The notes: generated from the sequence alone by a model not told the origin. A DNA stretch of 64,000 nt from Algibacter marinivivus (GCF_003143755.1 NZ_QFRI01000004.1:124001-188000), one strand, 5' to 3'; shown: positions 23,285 through 33,404, numbered from the stretch's first letter. A program made the numbers and translations.

Positions 23285-23818
23285 TTATTGAGGGTCGTAA
23301 ATTTTTTTCAATTCACGTAATCCTATTTTTAATCTTGATTTTATTGTTCCTAACGGAATATCTAATTCATCGCTAGCTTCTTGCTGCGTCATGCCCTCAA
23401 AAAAGAGTGCATTAATTACTATTTGATACTTTTCATCTAAACTACTTAGATGTTTTTTTATATCTAAAACATCCTGATTTAGTTCGTTGGATGTTACTTT
23501 ATATACGGATGAAGTTTCCATTTGGACTTCATTCTTAATTTTATTTTTTTGAGAACGTACTTTATCAATAGCTGTATTGTATGCTATTCTATATAACCAA
23601 GTGAATAATTTTGCTTTACTAGAGTCGTATTTTTTTGCATACCTCCAAATCTTTACAAAAGTTTCTTGAAGTACATCATGAGCAGTATCATCATCAATAA
23701 TTACTTTTTTAATAACACCAAATAATGAGTCAGCATAGTTTTCATAAAGAAGACTTATAGCTTTTTTATCGCTATTTTGTAATAAATTAACTATTTGCTT
23801 TTCTATTGGTGAAATCAA
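23285..23818 (-). CDS. ECF RNA polymerase sigma factor (SigK-like)
   Basis: A 177-residue ECF sigma factor. Region 2 reads LYENYADSLFGVIKKV and DDTAHDVLQETFVKIWRYAKKYD; region 4 reads LNIVI-type EKYQIVINALFFEGMTQQEASDELDIPLGTIKSRLKIGLRELK. The start seems to be TTG at 23818, because an in-frame stop lies three codons upstream and no ATG occurs before the conserved region. It is co-transcribed with the RskA-like anti-sigma gene. A TAACTTTG box 44 bases upstream may be its promoter. Confidence 0.9.
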   Translation of the reverse strand: MISPIEKQIVNLLQNSDKKAISLLYENYADSLFGVIKKVIIDDDTAHDVLQETFVKIWRYAKKYDSSKAKLFTWLYRIAYNTAIDKVRSQKNKIKNEVQMETSSVYKVTSNELNQDVLDIKKHLSSLDEKYQIVINALFFEGMTQQEASDELDIPLGTIKSRLKIGLRELKKIYDPQ

Positions 23819-23862
23819 ATTAGGTTAGTTTTTTAATTGTTTTTTGGTTGTAATTGTTTTAC

Positions 23863-23870
23863 CAAAGTTA
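23863..23870 (-). promoter_or_regulatory. -7 box TAACTTTG for the sigma/anti-sigma operon
   Basis: A TAnnTTTG match on the minus strand in the spacer between murB and the sigma gene, 44 bases before the TTG start. Confidence 0.45.
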
Positions 23871-23885
23871 GATATTTAATTTAGA

Positions 23886-24899
23886 TTATAGGATATTTAC
23901 TTCAGCTTCAATTGAAATTCCAAAAAGACGATTTACCGTTTTCTGAATTAATTTAGAAAGATTAAGAATGTCTTCTCCTTTAGCACCTCCATAATTTACA
24001 AGTACCAAAGCTTGGTTTCTATGCACACCATAATTACCAAAACGTTTGCCTTTAAAACCTGCTTTTTCAATTAACCAACCTGCTGGGACTTTTACAGTAT
24101 CTTCAGAAACTGGGTAACTTGGAATATCTTCAAAATTTTCTTTAAGTGAATTAAAATGTGTTTTTGGAATTACAGGATTTTTAAAAAAACTACCACTATT
24201 ACCAATCTTTTTTGGATTAGGTAATTTGCTTTCTCTGATGCTTATAACCGCTTTAGAAATATCTTGTATGGTTGGGTTGGTAACTTCCATAACTTCTAAA
24301 TGAGAAGTGATAGCGCCATAATTAATGCTTAGTTTATGTTTGCCTTTTGAAAGTTTAAAACAAACACTTGTAATAATAAATTTTCCTTTTGCATCCTGTT
24401 TGAAAATGGAATTTCTATAACCAAAATTACAATCCGATTTAGAAAATGATTGGAATTGTTTTGTATCAATAGATAAAGCTTCACAAGATTCAAATACATC
24501 TTTTAATTCAATGCCATAAGCACCAATATTTTGAATAGGAGCAGTACCAACATTTCCAGGGATTAAAGATAAATTTTCAATTCCACCAAAATTGTTAGCA
24601 ATACACCAAAGCACAAAATCGTGCCAGTTTTCACCAGCATTAGCTTTAACAATAACAGTGTTATCTTCTTCAGAAATTATCTCTATTCCTTTTAGGTCTA
24701 TATGAATAACAAGTCCATCAAAATCTTTGGTGAGTAGCATATTGCTGCCTCCACCTAAAATAAGTTTGTTTGGGTATGATTCTAATGATAAAACTGCCTT
24801 TAAATCACTAATATTGCTAATTGAAACAAAATGTTTTGCCTTAGCATCAATACCAAATGTATTGTAAGGTTTTAAGGATATGTTTTCTTGAATTTGCAC
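23886..24899 (-). CDS. murB: UDP-N-acetylenolpyruvoylglucosamine reductase
   Basis: An FAD enzyme of peptidoglycan synthesis that reduces UDP-GlcNAc enolpyruvate to UDP-MurNAc with NADPH. The 337 residues show the NTFG start, the FAD-binding LILGGGSNMLLTKDFDG, IPGNVGTAPIQNIGAYG, and the catalytic Ser region KKIGNSGSFFKNP. This is the long (type I) form. Its first base overlaps the last base of the upstream aminotransferase stop, so the two are coupled. Confidence 0.95.
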   Translation of the reverse strand: MQIQENISLKPYNTFGIDAKAKHFVSISNISDLKAVLSLESYPNKLILGGGSNMLLTKDFDGLVIHIDLKGIEIISEEDNTVIVKANAGENWHDFVLWCIANNFGGIENLSLIPGNVGTAPIQNIGAYGIELKDVFESCEALSIDTKQFQSFSKSDCNFGYRNSIFKQDAKGKFIITSVCFKLSKGKHKLSINYGAITSHLEVMEVTNPTIQDISKAVISIRESKLPNPKKIGNSGSFFKNPVIPKTHFNSLKENFEDIPSYPVSEDTVKVPAGWLIEKAGFKGKRFGNYGVHRNQALVLVNYGGAKGEDILNLSKLIQKTVNRLFGISIEAEVNIL

Positions 24900-26089
24900 T
24901 AATCTTTATAAACTTTTAAAGCTTCTTTTAAAATATGTACAGCTTTTACCAAGCTTTCTTTATTAAGTACGTAAGCTATTCTTATTTGGTTTAAACCTAT
25001 ACCAGGAGTTGAATAAAATCCACCAGCTGGAGCAACCATAATAGTTTCATTATCAACATCAAAGTGTTCTAAAAGCCATTGCGCAAAATTATCAGAATTT
25101 TTTACTGGTAATTCAACAATACAATAAAAAGCCCCTTTTGGCTTAGCGACTTTAATTCCATCAATTTTCTTTAATTCAGCTATTAAGGTATTTCTTCTAT
25201 CTACATATTCTTCAATTACATCATCAAAATAACTTTGGGGTGTATCTAAAGCAGCCTCACTTGCTATTTGGGCATAAGTTGGAGGGCTTAATCTTGCTTG
25301 AGCAAATTTAAGTACCGTTTGCATAACGGTTTTGTTTTTTGAAACTAAACAGCCCACACGAGCTCCACACATGCTATAACGCTTTGAAACAGAATCAATA
25401 ATTACTGCATGCTGATCAATACCATCAACTTGCATAATTGAGTAATGTTTATGACCATCATAAACAAATTCTCGATAAACTTCATCTGCTACTAAAAACA
25501 AATCATGTTTAATGGCGATAGAAGCAAGCTTATCAATTTCTTCTTTTGAATATAAATAGCCTGTTGGATTACCCGGGTTACAAATTAGAATAGCCTTAGT
25601 TTTTGGAGTGATTAATTTCTCAAAAGATTCAATAGAAGGTAACGCAAAATTATCATCTATGTCACAAACAGCTGGCACTACTTTTACGCCAGAAGCAGTA
25701 GAAAAAGCTATATAGTTAGCATAAAATGGCTCAGAAATTATCACTTCGTCATCAGGATCCATAATGCTGCTAAATAGAAAAAGTAGAGCTTCACTTGCAC
25801 CAGTAGTTACAATTATGTCTTTGTGCGAAACTTTTATATTGTGATTGTTGTAATACTTAGCTAATTTTTTTCTGTATGTATCTGAGCCTTCAGATCTAGA
25901 GTAAGATAAAATTTCTACATCATTTTGTTTAACAGCTTCTAAAGCAACTTTAGGAGTCTTTATATCAGGTTGTCCAATATTAAGATAATAGATACTTTTC
26001 CCATTTTCAATAGCTTGTTCTGCATACGGAACAAGTTTCCTTATAGGGGAAGCAGGCATATTATACCCTTTTTTAGAAATTGACGGCAT
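24899..26089 (-). CDS. Class I/II aminotransferase (aspartate-aminotransferase-like)
   Basis: A PLP-dependent fold-type I aminotransferase of 396 residues. The cofactor Lys is K236 in IDSVSKRYSMCGAR. Other motifs are YSRSEGSDTYR, ICNPGNPTGYLYS (substrate carboxylate/PLP Asn) and ADEVYREFVYDG. The R residue near the C-terminus (NQIRIAYV) binds the substrate carboxylate. It may serve aspartate, aromatic or branched-chain amino acids; the exact substrate is not certain. It is coupled to murB by a one-base overlap. Confidence 0.88.
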   Translation of the reverse strand: MPSISKKGYNMPASPIRKLVPYAEQAIENGKSIYYLNIGQPDIKTPKVALEAVKQNDVEILSYSRSEGSDTYRKKLAKYYNNHNIKVSHKDIIVTTGASEALLFLFSSIMDPDDEVIISEPFYANYIAFSTASGVKVVPAVCDIDDNFALPSIESFEKLITPKTKAILICNPGNPTGYLYSKEEIDKLASIAIKHDLFLVADEVYREFVYDGHKHYSIMQVDGIDQHAVIIDSVSKRYSMCGARVGCLVSKNKTVMQTVLKFAQARLSPPTYAQIASEAALDTPQSYFDDVIEEYVDRRNTLIAELKKIDGIKVAKPKGAFYCIVELPVKNSDNFAQWLLEHFDVDNETIMVAPAGGFYSTPGIGLNQIRIAYVLNKESLVKAVHILKEALKVYKD

Positions 26090-26212
26090 TAATAACTGTT
26101 TAAGCTACAAAGTTGAGAAAATTATCTTAAAGTTTTTTTAAAATATTGAGCTAAATGAATTATATAAAACAAAGAATTGTAAATTGATTATTCAATTAAG
26201 GGGTTAGTTTAA

Positions 26213-27535
26213 ATGAATAAACGGTTTTCTTTCATATTTCTTTTTATCTGTTTGAGTCATTTTGGGTTTTGTCAAGATAAATTTGTTATTCAAAATAAAA
26301 AACAATCTGACAAGATAAGATTCAAATTAATAAACAATTTAATTGTTATTCCTGTAGATATTAACGGAGTTACCTTATCCTTCTTACTTGATACTGGAGT
26401 TAGTAAACCTATTATTTTTAATTTTTTAAATGTATCTGATACATTGCAGATAAAGGATACAGAAACTATACAATTAAGAGGACTTGGAGGAGGGGAATCT
26501 GTTGAGGCTCTTAAGTCAGCCAACAATATTTTTAAAATAGGTGATGCTATAAAATTGAATCAAGATTTGTATGCAGTATTTAATAATAATTTGAATTTCA
26601 CTCCTAGATTAGGTATTCCTATTCACGGAATTATAGGCTTAGATATATTTAAAGATTTTATAGTTGAAATAAATTATTCAACGGGATACTTAAGACTTAC
26701 TGAGCCCAAAAGGTTTAAATATAAACCATGTAAGAAGTGTGAAAGGTTTAATTTAGAATTCTATAATGGAAAACCATATGTAAATGTAATGGTTGAAATT
26801 GAGAACAAAACAATTCCTGTTAAATTATTGATTGATTCTGGTGGCAGTGATGCTTTATGGTTATTTGAAAATGACTCTTTGGATATAAAATCTGGTAAAA
26901 AGTTTTTTAATGATTTTCTTGGTCATGGGCTGAATGGCAGTGTTTATGGGAAAAGATCAAAAGTTCAAAATTTTTTTCTTAAAAGTTTTGTGCTTGAGAA
27001 TGCCAATGTAGCATATCCAAATGCTGAAAATGTATTATTTGCAGCTCAAATTAAAAATAGAAACGGAAGTATTGCAGGTAATATTTTAAAACGGTTTAAT
27101 ATTATTTTTGATTATAAGAAAGCAGTAATGACTCTAAGTAAGAACAGTTATTTTAAAGAACAGTTTAGTTATAATAAAAGCGGGATAGAGCTTGCGCATG
27201 ATGGAATAAGGGTAGTTAGGCAAATAAAGAATACTTTGAAAACAAAAAGTAATTCTCAAACAAGTAATAATAGTATAATTTTAGATCCTCAGTACAAAAT
27301 ATCATTAAAGCCTGCTTATGCTATAGTTGAATTGAGAAAAGATTCCCCAGCAGAAGAAGCTGGTTTAAAAATCGGTGATGTTATTTTGAGTATTAATGGT
27401 AAACAAACACATCAATATAATTTACAGCAAATAACCCAAATGTTTTATGCTCATGATGGGAAAAAGATAAAACTGAGTATTGATAGAGCAGGTATGGTTT
27501 TAAGTTACAGTTTTCTTTTAAAAAATCCCTTTTAA
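26213..27535 (+). CDS. Secreted retropepsin-like aspartyl protease with PDZ domain
   Basis: A 440-residue exported protein with a signal peptide at 1-20 (ending GFCQ). Two aspartyl-protease-like halves in one chain carry D60-T61-G62 (FLLDTGVS) and D208-S209-G210 (LLIDSGGSDALW). A PDZ domain occupies about 350-435 (AIVELRKDSPAEEAGLKIGDVILSIN). A two-aspartate chain could form the active site without dimerising. Retropepsin-PDZ proteins are widespread in Bacteroidota, but their targets are unknown. It stands alone and is followed by a terminator. Confidence 0.88.
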   Translation: MNKRFSFIFLFICLSHFGFCQDKFVIQNKKQSDKIRFKLINNLIVIPVDINGVTLSFLLDTGVSKPIIFNFLNVSDTLQIKDTETIQLRGLGGGESVEALKSANNIFKIGDAIKLNQDLYAVFNNNLNFTPRLGIPIHGIIGLDIFKDFIVEINYSTGYLRLTEPKRFKYKPCKKCERFNLEFYNGKPYVNVMVEIENKTIPVKLLIDSGGSDALWLFENDSLDIKSGKKFFNDFLGHGLNGSVYGKRSKVQNFFLKSFVLENANVAYPNAENVLFAAQIKNRNGSIAGNILKRFNIIFDYKKAVMTLSKNSYFKEQFSYNKSGIELAHDGIRVVRQIKNTLKTKSNSQTSNNSIILDPQYKISLKPAYAIVELRKDSPAEEAGLKIGDVILSINGKQTHQYNLQQITQMFYAHDGKKIKLSIDRAGMVLSYSFLLKNPF

Positions 27536-27539
27536 AAAA

Positions 27540-27566
27540 AAGGCCTGAACAATTAGTTCAAGCCTT
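27540..27566. terminator. Terminator after the protease-PDZ gene
   Basis: Stem AAGGCCTGAAC / GTTCAAGCCTT with one mismatch and a 5-base loop, starting 5 bases after the stop and preceded by an A run. It lies between convergent genes. Confidence 0.8.
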
Positions 27567-27592
27567 ATATTTTTATAAGTATTGTAGTAAAA

Positions 27593-28009
27593 CTATTGTT
27601 GCATTACACTTTTCTCTTTTTTGTCTAACACACTTACTTTACTAGGGTCTATTACTAAACCTTTAATTTTTAAAGCTACAGTTGGAGTTTCTGCATTAGA
27701 CATAACTGTAATTGTTTTTCTAATAGGATTTACTCTTTTAGTGTCATATTTCACCTCTATTTCTCCAGTTTCACCGGGCATAATAGGGTCTTTCGGTTTT
27801 TTTGGAATTGTACATCCACAACTTGAAGATACTTTAGAGATAATTAAAGGCTCATCACCAGTATTTGTAAACTCAAAAACTCTAACACCGTTAGCGCCTT
27901 TTTCTATAGTTCCATAATCAATAGTTTCAGCTTTAAATTCAATTTTCGCTTGAGCATTGACAGAAAAACTGATTAAACCAACAAATAAAATTGTAATTAA
28001 TTGTTTCAT
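27593..28009 (-). CDS. Secreted DUF1573 protein
   Basis: A 138-residue periplasmic protein with a signal peptide (1-19, ending VNAQA). A single DUF1573 (immunoglobulin-like) domain carries the family motifs: FEFTNTGDEPLIISKVSSSCGCTIP at about 48-72 and GEIEVKYDTKRVNP. Bacteroidota often carry several copies; no biochemical role is established. It is a single gene. The 297 bases upstream to valS are AT-rich and hold the valS promoter; nothing else was seen there. Confidence 0.9.
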   Translation of the reverse strand: MKQLITILFVGLISFSVNAQAKIEFKAETIDYGTIEKGANGVRVFEFTNTGDEPLIISKVSSSCGCTIPKKPKDPIMPGETGEIEVKYDTKRVNPIRKTITVMSNAETPTVALKIKGLVIDPSKVSVLDKKEKSVMQQ

Positions 28010-28245
28010 GATTTTATTTTTATTGTTCTTAATTCTCTTTATTTAATCCTAATTTCTTTAATCAAGGATTGTTACTAAATTCATTCTTTTTCAAGTCAAA
28101 CATAGTTACTTTTTCCACAACCTACAAAAATAATAGACGTAATGCAGGGATATTAACATATTCAACTCGGTTAAAAGTACGTATGGTTTTCTTTAACTTT
28201 CTTCAAAAATGCTTATTTCTATGTGTTTTATAAACCTTTATAGCT

Positions 28246-28276
28246 TTTGTAGAAAAAAGAAATATAAGTACTTTTG
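28246..28276 (+). promoter_or_regulatory. valS promoter, -33 TTTG and -7 TACTTTTG
   Basis: TTTG at 28246-28249 and TACTTTTG at 28269-28276, spaced by 19 bases, match the Bacteroidota consensus TTTG-N19-TAnnTTTG. The -7 box contains the TTG that would be the first codon of the longest valS frame, so translation must start later, at ATG 28307. Confidence 0.75.
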
Positions 28277-28306
28277 CAAATCATTATTCAAAAACTATTC
28301 CAAAGC

Positions 28307-30940
28307 ATGCAAATACCTTCAAAATATGATGCAAGTCAGGTAGAAAGTAAGTGGTACGACTACTGGATGAAACATAATTATTTTCATTCAACACCAGATG
28401 AAAGAGAGCCTTACACCATAGTTATACCACCTCCAAACGTAACTGGAGTATTACACATGGGGCATATGCTTAACAATACCATACAAGATGTTTTAATTCG
28501 TCGTGCACGTTTATTAGGTAAAAATGCCTGTTGGGTACCGGGAACAGATCATGCTTCTATTGCAACTGAAGCTAAGGTGGTTGCAAAATTAAAGGAGCAA
28601 GGAATAGATAAAAATGATTTGTCACGTGATGAGTTTTTAAAACATGCTTGGGATTGGACTGAAGAATACGGAGGTGTTATTTTAGAACAATTGAAAAAAT
28701 TGGGTTGTTCATGTGATTGGGATAGAACCAAATTCACAATGGACGATGATATGAGTGAAGCTGTAATCAAGGTTTTTGTTGATTTATATGAAAAAGGCTT
28801 GATTTATAGAGGTTACAGGATGGTAAACTGGGATCCAGAGGCAAAAACAACACTTTCTGATGAAGAAGTTATTCATGAAGAACGCCAAGGAAATTTATAT
28901 TATTTAGAATATAAAATAGAAGGAAGCGATGATACTTTAACTATTGCTACCACACGTCCTGAAACAATTTTTGGAGATACCGCAATTTGCATAAATCCCA
29001 ATGATGAGCGTTTTTCTCATTTACGTGGAAAGAAAGCTATTGTACCTATTTGTAATCGTGTAATTCCTATTATTGAAGATGAATACGTTGATGTAGAATT
29101 TGGAACAGGATGTTTAAAAGTAACGCCTGCACACGATGAAAATGATAAGAACCTTGGTGATAAACATAAACTAGAAGTTATTGATATCTTTAATGAAGAC
29201 GCATCTTTAAATAGTTTTGGCTTGCATTATGAAGGAAAAGATCGGTTTGTTGTAAGAAAGGAAATTTCAAAGGAATTAGAAGCAAATGGTGTTTTGGTTA
29301 AAACTGAAATTCACACCAATAAAGTAGGTGCTTCTGAAAGAACTAAGGCTGTTATAGAGCCTCGATTAAGTGATCAATGGTTTCTTAAAATGGAGGATTT
29401 AGTAAAACCTGCCATTAAGTCTGTTTTAGAAGATGATGATATTAAGCTGTTTCCAAAGAAATTTGAGAATACCTATCGTCATTGGATGGAAAATATTCGT
29501 GATTGGAATATCTCTCGTCAATTAATGTGGGGACAACAAATCCCTGCATATTACTATGGCGATGGGAAAGAGGATTTTGTAGTTGCTGAAAATATAGAAG
29601 AAGCGCTTTTAAAAGCAAGAGAAGCAACTTCAAATTCAAAACTAGAAACCTCTGATTTAAAACAAGATAAAGACGCTCTAGATACTTGGTTTTCATCATG
29701 GTTGTGGCCAATGAGTGTATTTGATGGGATTCGTAATCCTGAAAATGAGGAGATAAAATACTATTACCCAACCAATGATTTGGTTACTGGTCCAGATATT
29801 CTTTTCTTTTGGGTGGCACGAATGATTATTGCAGGGTATGAGTATAAAGACGAAAAACCTTTTGAAAATGTATATTTAACAGGCTTAGTTCGTGATAAGC
29901 AACGCCGAAAAATGAGTAAATCATTAGGTAATTCTCCTGATGCTTTAAAGCTTATTGAAGAATACGGTGCAGATGGTGTGCGTGTTGGTTTATTGCTGAG
30001 TTCTGCTGCTGGAAACGATTTAATGTTTGATGAAGCCCTTTGTCAACAAGGAAAAGGTTTTGGAAACAAAATATGGAATGCGTTTAGGTTAATTCAAGGA
30101 TGGGAAATAGACGAAACTATTCCACAACCTGAAACAGCAAAGATAGGTTTAGAGTGGTACGAATCTAAATTCCAAAAAGCTTTAGTTGAAATTGAAGATC
30201 ATTTTGGTAAATATAGGTTAAGTGATGCGTTGATGGCTATTTACAAATTAATCATGGACGATTTTTCATCATGGTTATTAGAAATTATTAAGCCTGCTTA
30301 TCAAAAGCCTATTGATGTAAAAACCTATAAAGCGGTTATTGAAGCTTTAGAGAATAATCTTAAAGTTTTACACCCTTTTATGCCATTTTTATCAGAAGAA
30401 ATTTGGCAGTTTATTTCTGAAAGAACTCCAGATGAAGCTTTAATTGTTGCTAAATGGCCAGAAACTAAAACTATAAATGAAGATTTAATAGCAGAGTTTG
30501 ATTTTGCATCAGAAGTTATTTCGGGAATCAGAAACATCCGAAAGCAAAAAAACATTGCTTTTAAAGATGCTATTGGTTTTTCAGTGATTAATAATGAAAA
30601 AGCGAATACTACTTTTAACGGTGTTATTTCTAAATTAGGTAACCTTGAAAGTATTGAGAATACTTCTGAAGCTATTGAAGGCGCATTAACATTCAGAGTA
30701 AAATCAAACGAATATTTTATTCCTATGGTTGGAGCTATTGATGTTGAAGCTGAAATTAAAAAGCTTACGGAGGAATTAAATTATACTGAAGGCTTTTTAA
30801 AATCTGTACAAAAGAAACTTTCTAACGAGCGTTTTGTTGCAGGAGCTCCAGAACAAGTTGTGGCTAGCGAAAAGAAAAAAGAAGCAGATGCTTTGGCTAA
30901 AATTGAAACTTTGAAGGCTAGTTTAGCTAGTTTGAATTAA
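28307..30940 (+). CDS. valS: Valyl-tRNA synthetase
   Basis: Charges tRNA-Val. The 877-codon class I synthetase has the HIGH-type motif HMGH at 50-53 ([12 protein letters not shown]), the CP1 editing domain ([15 protein letters not shown]), the KMSKS motif in [12 protein letters not shown] (about 542), an anticodon-binding helical domain, and a C-terminal coiled coil that clasps the tRNA ([14 protein letters not shown]). The start is set at ATG 28307 because the in-frame TTG at 28274 lies inside the promoter -7 box. It is a single gene with a terminator downstream. Confidence 0.97.
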   Translation: MQIPSKYDASQVESKWYDYWMKHNYFHSTPDEREPYTIVIPPPNVTGVLHMGHMLNNTIQDVLIRRARLLGKNACWVPGTDHASIATEAKVVAKLKEQGIDKNDLSRDEFLKHAWDWTEEYGGVILEQLKKLGCSCDWDRTKFTMDDDMSEAVIKVFVDLYEKGLIYRGYRMVNWDPEAKTTLSDEEVIHEERQGNLYYLEYKIEGSDDTLTIATTRPETIFGDTAICINPNDERFSHLRGKKAIVPICNRVIPIIEDEYVDVEFGTGCLKVTPAHDENDKNLGDKHKLEVIDIFNEDASLNSFGLHYEGKDRFVVRKEISKELEANGVLVKTEIHTNKVGASERTKAVIEPRLSDQWFLKMEDLVKPAIKSVLEDDDIKLFPKKFENTYRHWMENIRDWNISRQLMWGQQIPAYYYGDGKEDFVVAENIEEALLKAREATSNSKLETSDLKQDKDALDTWFSSWLWPMSVFDGIRNPENEEIKYYYPTNDLVTGPDILFFWVARMIIAGYEYKDEKPFENVYLTGLVRDKQRRKMSKSLGNSPDALKLIEEYGADGVRVGLLLSSAAGNDLMFDEALCQQGKGFGNKIWNAFRLIQGWEIDETIPQPETAKIGLEWYESKFQKALVEIEDHFGKYRLSDALMAIYKLIMDDFSSWLLEIIKPAYQKPIDVKTYKAVIEALENNLKVLHPFMPFLSEEIWQFISERTPDEALIVAKWPETKTINEDLIAEFDFASEVISGIRNIRKQKNIAFKDAIGFSVINNEKANTTFNGVISKLGNLESIENTSEAIEGALTFRVKSNEYFIPMVGAIDVEAEIKKLTEELNYTEGFLKSVQKKLSNERFVAGAPEQVVASEKKKEADALAKIETLKASLASLN

Positions 30941-30956
30941 AAAGTATAAATCATAA

Positions 30957-30986
30957 AAAAAAGCTTCAAATTATTTGAAACTTTTT
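30957..30986. terminator. Terminator after valS
   Basis: An imperfect hairpin (AGCTTCAAA ... TTTGAAACT type) flanked by A and T runs, 16 bases after the valS stop and before the convergent ACBP gene. Confidence 0.6.
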
Positions 30987-31018
30987 TATTTATAAACTTT
31001 TAGTTTAGTATTTAATAG

Positions 31019-31285
31019 TTACTCCCTGTATAAGAAATAATTATTAACCAAATCAATATATTCTTGTTTAGCTTCATCTTCAGTAATATTTTTAACTTGA
31101 AATAAAGCATTGGTTTTAAAAGCATTAATTATAGCTTTTTTTCCTCTTGGTTTATTGTAATTATTAGTCGCTTTCTTATAGTAAGCATAAAGTTTTAAAA
31201 GAGTATCAGCAGGAAATGGATCTGTGTATGCATTTACACGATCGACAGCTTGTTGAAATTCTATATCTAATTGCTTATCACTCAT
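31019..31285 (-). CDS. Acyl-CoA-binding protein
   Basis: An 88-residue ACBP fold protein that binds and shuttles long-chain acyl-CoA. The conserved segments are LDIEFQQAVDRVN, the FPADTLLKLYAYYKKAT helix, NKPRG, and the C-terminal AKQEYIDLVNN. ACBPs are typical of eukaryotes and scattered bacteria; among flavobacteria they occur beside phospholipid genes. Its ATG overlaps the psd stop by one base, so it is the last gene of the cdsA-psd operon. Confidence 0.92.
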   Translation of the reverse strand: MSDKQLDIEFQQAVDRVNAYTDPFPADTLLKLYAYYKKATNNYNKPRGKKAIINAFKTNALFQVKNITEDEAKQEYIDLVNNYFLYRE

Positions 31286-31935
31286 TAATTTTCAGCAATA
31301 ATACTTTCGCCACCTTTAACTTTTTGATTTAAAACTACTTTTATTTTAGTGTCTAAGGGTAAAAATAAATCTACTCTAGACCCAAATTTTATAAAACCAG
31401 ATTCTCCACCTTGTATAGCTTTATCTTCAACTTTAGCATAGTTTACAATACGTTTTGCTAATGCTCCAGCAATTTGCCTATGCAATACTTTACCATAAGT
31501 TTCATTTTCAACAACAACGGTTGTACGCTCATTTTCTTCACTGGCTTTAGGATGCCATGCTACTAAATACTTTCCAGGATGATATTTACTAAAAACAACA
31601 TTGCCACCAATTGGATAACGTGTTACATGAACATTAAGAGGCGACATAAACACACTAACTTGTAAGCGTTTTTCATTAAAATATTCTTTTTCAAAAACTT
31701 CTTCAATAACTACAACTTTGCCATCTACAGGAGATATAACTTGGTTGTCATTTAAGTTAGTATTTCGCTTAGGGTTTCTGAAAAATTGTAATATCAAAAT
31801 CAAGAAAGCTAATAGAACTATCATGACTATGGTTCTTATCCAAGTTACATCAATAAAACTATCAACTAACAAAAAACATCCAACAACAATAACAAGTGTT
31901 ATAATTATGATTTTATGGCCTTCTTTATGAAACAT
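31285..31935 (-). CDS. psd: Phosphatidylserine decarboxylase (short type)
   Basis: Makes phosphatidylethanolamine. In 216 residues it has two N-terminal membrane helices (10-25, 32-52), VISPVDGKV (66-74), VFMSPLNVHVTRYPI, and the self-processing site FGSRVD, where cleavage between G185 and S186 would leave a pyruvoyl group on the small chain. It is the PSD-B-like short form found in Bacteroidota. It overlaps cdsA by 11 bases upstream and the ACBP gene by one base downstream. Confidence 0.95.
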   Translation of the reverse strand: MFHKEGHKIIIITLVIVVGCFLLVDSFIDVTWIRTIVMIVLLAFLILILQFFRNPKRNTNLNDNQVISPVDGKVVVIEEVFEKEYFNEKRLQVSVFMSPLNVHVTRYPIGGNVVFSKYHPGKYLVAWHPKASEENERTTVVVENETYGKVLHRQIAGALAKRIVNYAKVEDKAIQGGESGFIKFGSRVDLFLPLDTKIKVVLNQKVKGGESIIAEN

Positions 31936-32746
31936 AATTTAAAATTCTTAAAAATAAATATATAAATGGTGCTGCAAAAATAATACTATCTAGTCTATCT
32001 AATAGACCTCCATGACCAGGCATAATTACACCACTATCTTTAACTTTTGCCTGTCTTTTAAATTTTGACTCAATAAGGTCTCCTAATGTGCCAAAAACAC
32101 TAATTATGATACTTAAAATTAACCAGCTTGTAAAATTTAGAGTATCAGTAAAGGTAGCTATAAAATAACTTGCTATGCATGAGAAGAATAAACCACCTAG
32201 AAAACCTTCTACTGTTTTTTTAGGCGAAATAATTTCAAACAGTTTTTGTTTGCCAAAGTTTTTTCCAACTAAATAGGCAAAAGAATCGTTTACCCAAACT
32301 AGAATAAATGCGCCTAGTAATATATTTGGATTATAATCTTGATAATAATTAGCAATTAAAATTAAAAAGACAAAAGCGCTGGACAAATAAAATGTAGTTA
32401 ACAAAAATCGTTTTGTTGCAAACAAAGGGATGGTTTTACTGGAAAACAAATCTTTTATTAAAAATAACTCTACAAAAATGGATAGCACCATTAAGATTTG
32501 AGTGGCTTCGTTTAATCCAATATTAGTGTTTAAAACCGTTTGCCAATAACCGAAAATAGCATAAAGTAAAATGAAAATTAAATATGGAATATTACTTTTT
32601 AGTTGAATTAATTTTTTGAATTCTCCAATGCAAATTAGCCCAAATACAAAGAAAAGTGCTAATAAAGCTTGTTCAAAGCAAATGCAAATAAGTAATAATG
32701 TAACATAGATTAAACCAGAAAGTGATCGGACTAGCGTTTCTTTCAT
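31925..32746 (-). CDS. cdsA: Phosphatidate cytidylyltransferase
   Basis: Makes CDP-diacylglycerol, the branch point for phospholipids. It has 273 residues, about eight membrane helices, and the CTP_transf_1 signature at the C-terminus (SGVIMPGHGGLLDRLDSIIFAAP). It is followed by psd in the same operon, so two successive parts of phosphatidylethanolamine synthesis are co-encoded. The phosphatidylserine synthase gene between these steps is not in the window. Confidence 0.95.
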   Translation of the reverse strand: MKETLVRSLSGLIYVTLLLICICFEQALLALFFVFGLICIGEFKKLIQLKSNIPYLIFILLYAIFGYWQTVLNTNIGLNEATQILMVLSIFVELFLIKDLFSSKTIPLFATKRFLLTTFYLSSAFVFLILIANYYQDYNPNILLGAFILVWVNDSFAYLVGKNFGKQKLFEIISPKKTVEGFLGGLFFSCIASYFIATFTDTLNFTSWLILSIIISVFGTLGDLIESKFKRQAKVKDSGVIMPGHGGLLDRLDSIIFAAPFIYLFLRILNYVS

Positions 32747-32747
32747 T

Positions 32748-33356
32748 CTATAAGTCTTCTAACAATAAAAGATATAGGTTTTTTGCACTACTACCATAAC
32801 TTAAAAAGTCTTTCTCATCGCCAGATTTAAAGTGTTTTATGGTTGTAATATTTGTTGGGATTCTTTGTCTGTTTTTTGATTTTATTCCTCTTAATCCTTC
32901 CCCGATATTATCAACAATCTGACTTGTAGTGGCAAAAACGATGAAGTTGAAAGGAAGTTCTGGAAGTTTTTTCTCGAAAATTTGTTTAGACGAAATTAGT
33001 AAAGAACCATCATTAGCAATTAGATTTTCACAAGTGGTTAAAAAGTATGTGGCTTCACTTATTTTTCTAGTAGGAAGTAAATTTGAATTATTAAATTTAC
33101 TTTCTAAATCAGAATCAAGTATTAAGGCCTGCTTTTCTTCCCATTCATTTTCATCCAAGATATGGCCTAAATTTTTATAAATTTCATTTAAATTTTCGCA
33201 ATACAAAAACTTTCCACCATTAGCTTTAAAATTTATAGTAAATCTTTCGTCTATAGGTAGTTTAATTTCAGGCATATATTTGCCACGGTCAACAGATTTT
33301 AATTCTTCACCTGTACGATCAGATTTCGAACCAAAAATTTTTCTAAAAAGACTCAT
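32748..33356 (-). CDS. LUD-domain protein
   Basis: A 202-residue protein of the LUD/LutC-YkgG superfamily (lactate-utilisation domain). The N-terminal part is basic and may contact the membrane or nucleic acid. The C-terminal third shows the LUD-like segments TTCENLIANDGSLLISSKQIF and VFATTSQIVDNIGEGL. In Bacteroidota this gene is regularly placed between ftsH and cdsA, but its function there is unknown. No LutA/LutB partners are present, so a role in lactate oxidation is unlikely. Confidence 0.78.
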   Translation of the reverse strand: MSLFRKIFGSKSDRTGEELKSVDRGKYMPEIKLPIDERFTINFKANGGKFLYCENLNEIYKNLGHILDENEWEEKQALILDSDLESKFNNSNLLPTRKISEATYFLTTCENLIANDGSLLISSKQIFEKKLPELPFNFIVFATTSQIVDNIGEGLRGIKSKNRQRIPTNITTIKHFKSGDEKDFLSYGSSAKNLYLLLLEDL

Positions 33357-33404
33357 TTATTGTATTGCTATTAATCGAATCTCATTCAATGTTCATCAAA
33401 TATA

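Noticed and set aside
28274-28306. Longer valS start at TTG 28274
   Set aside because: The TTG lies inside the promoter -7 box TACTTTTG and the extra 11 residues are not part of the synthetase; ATG 28307 fits better.
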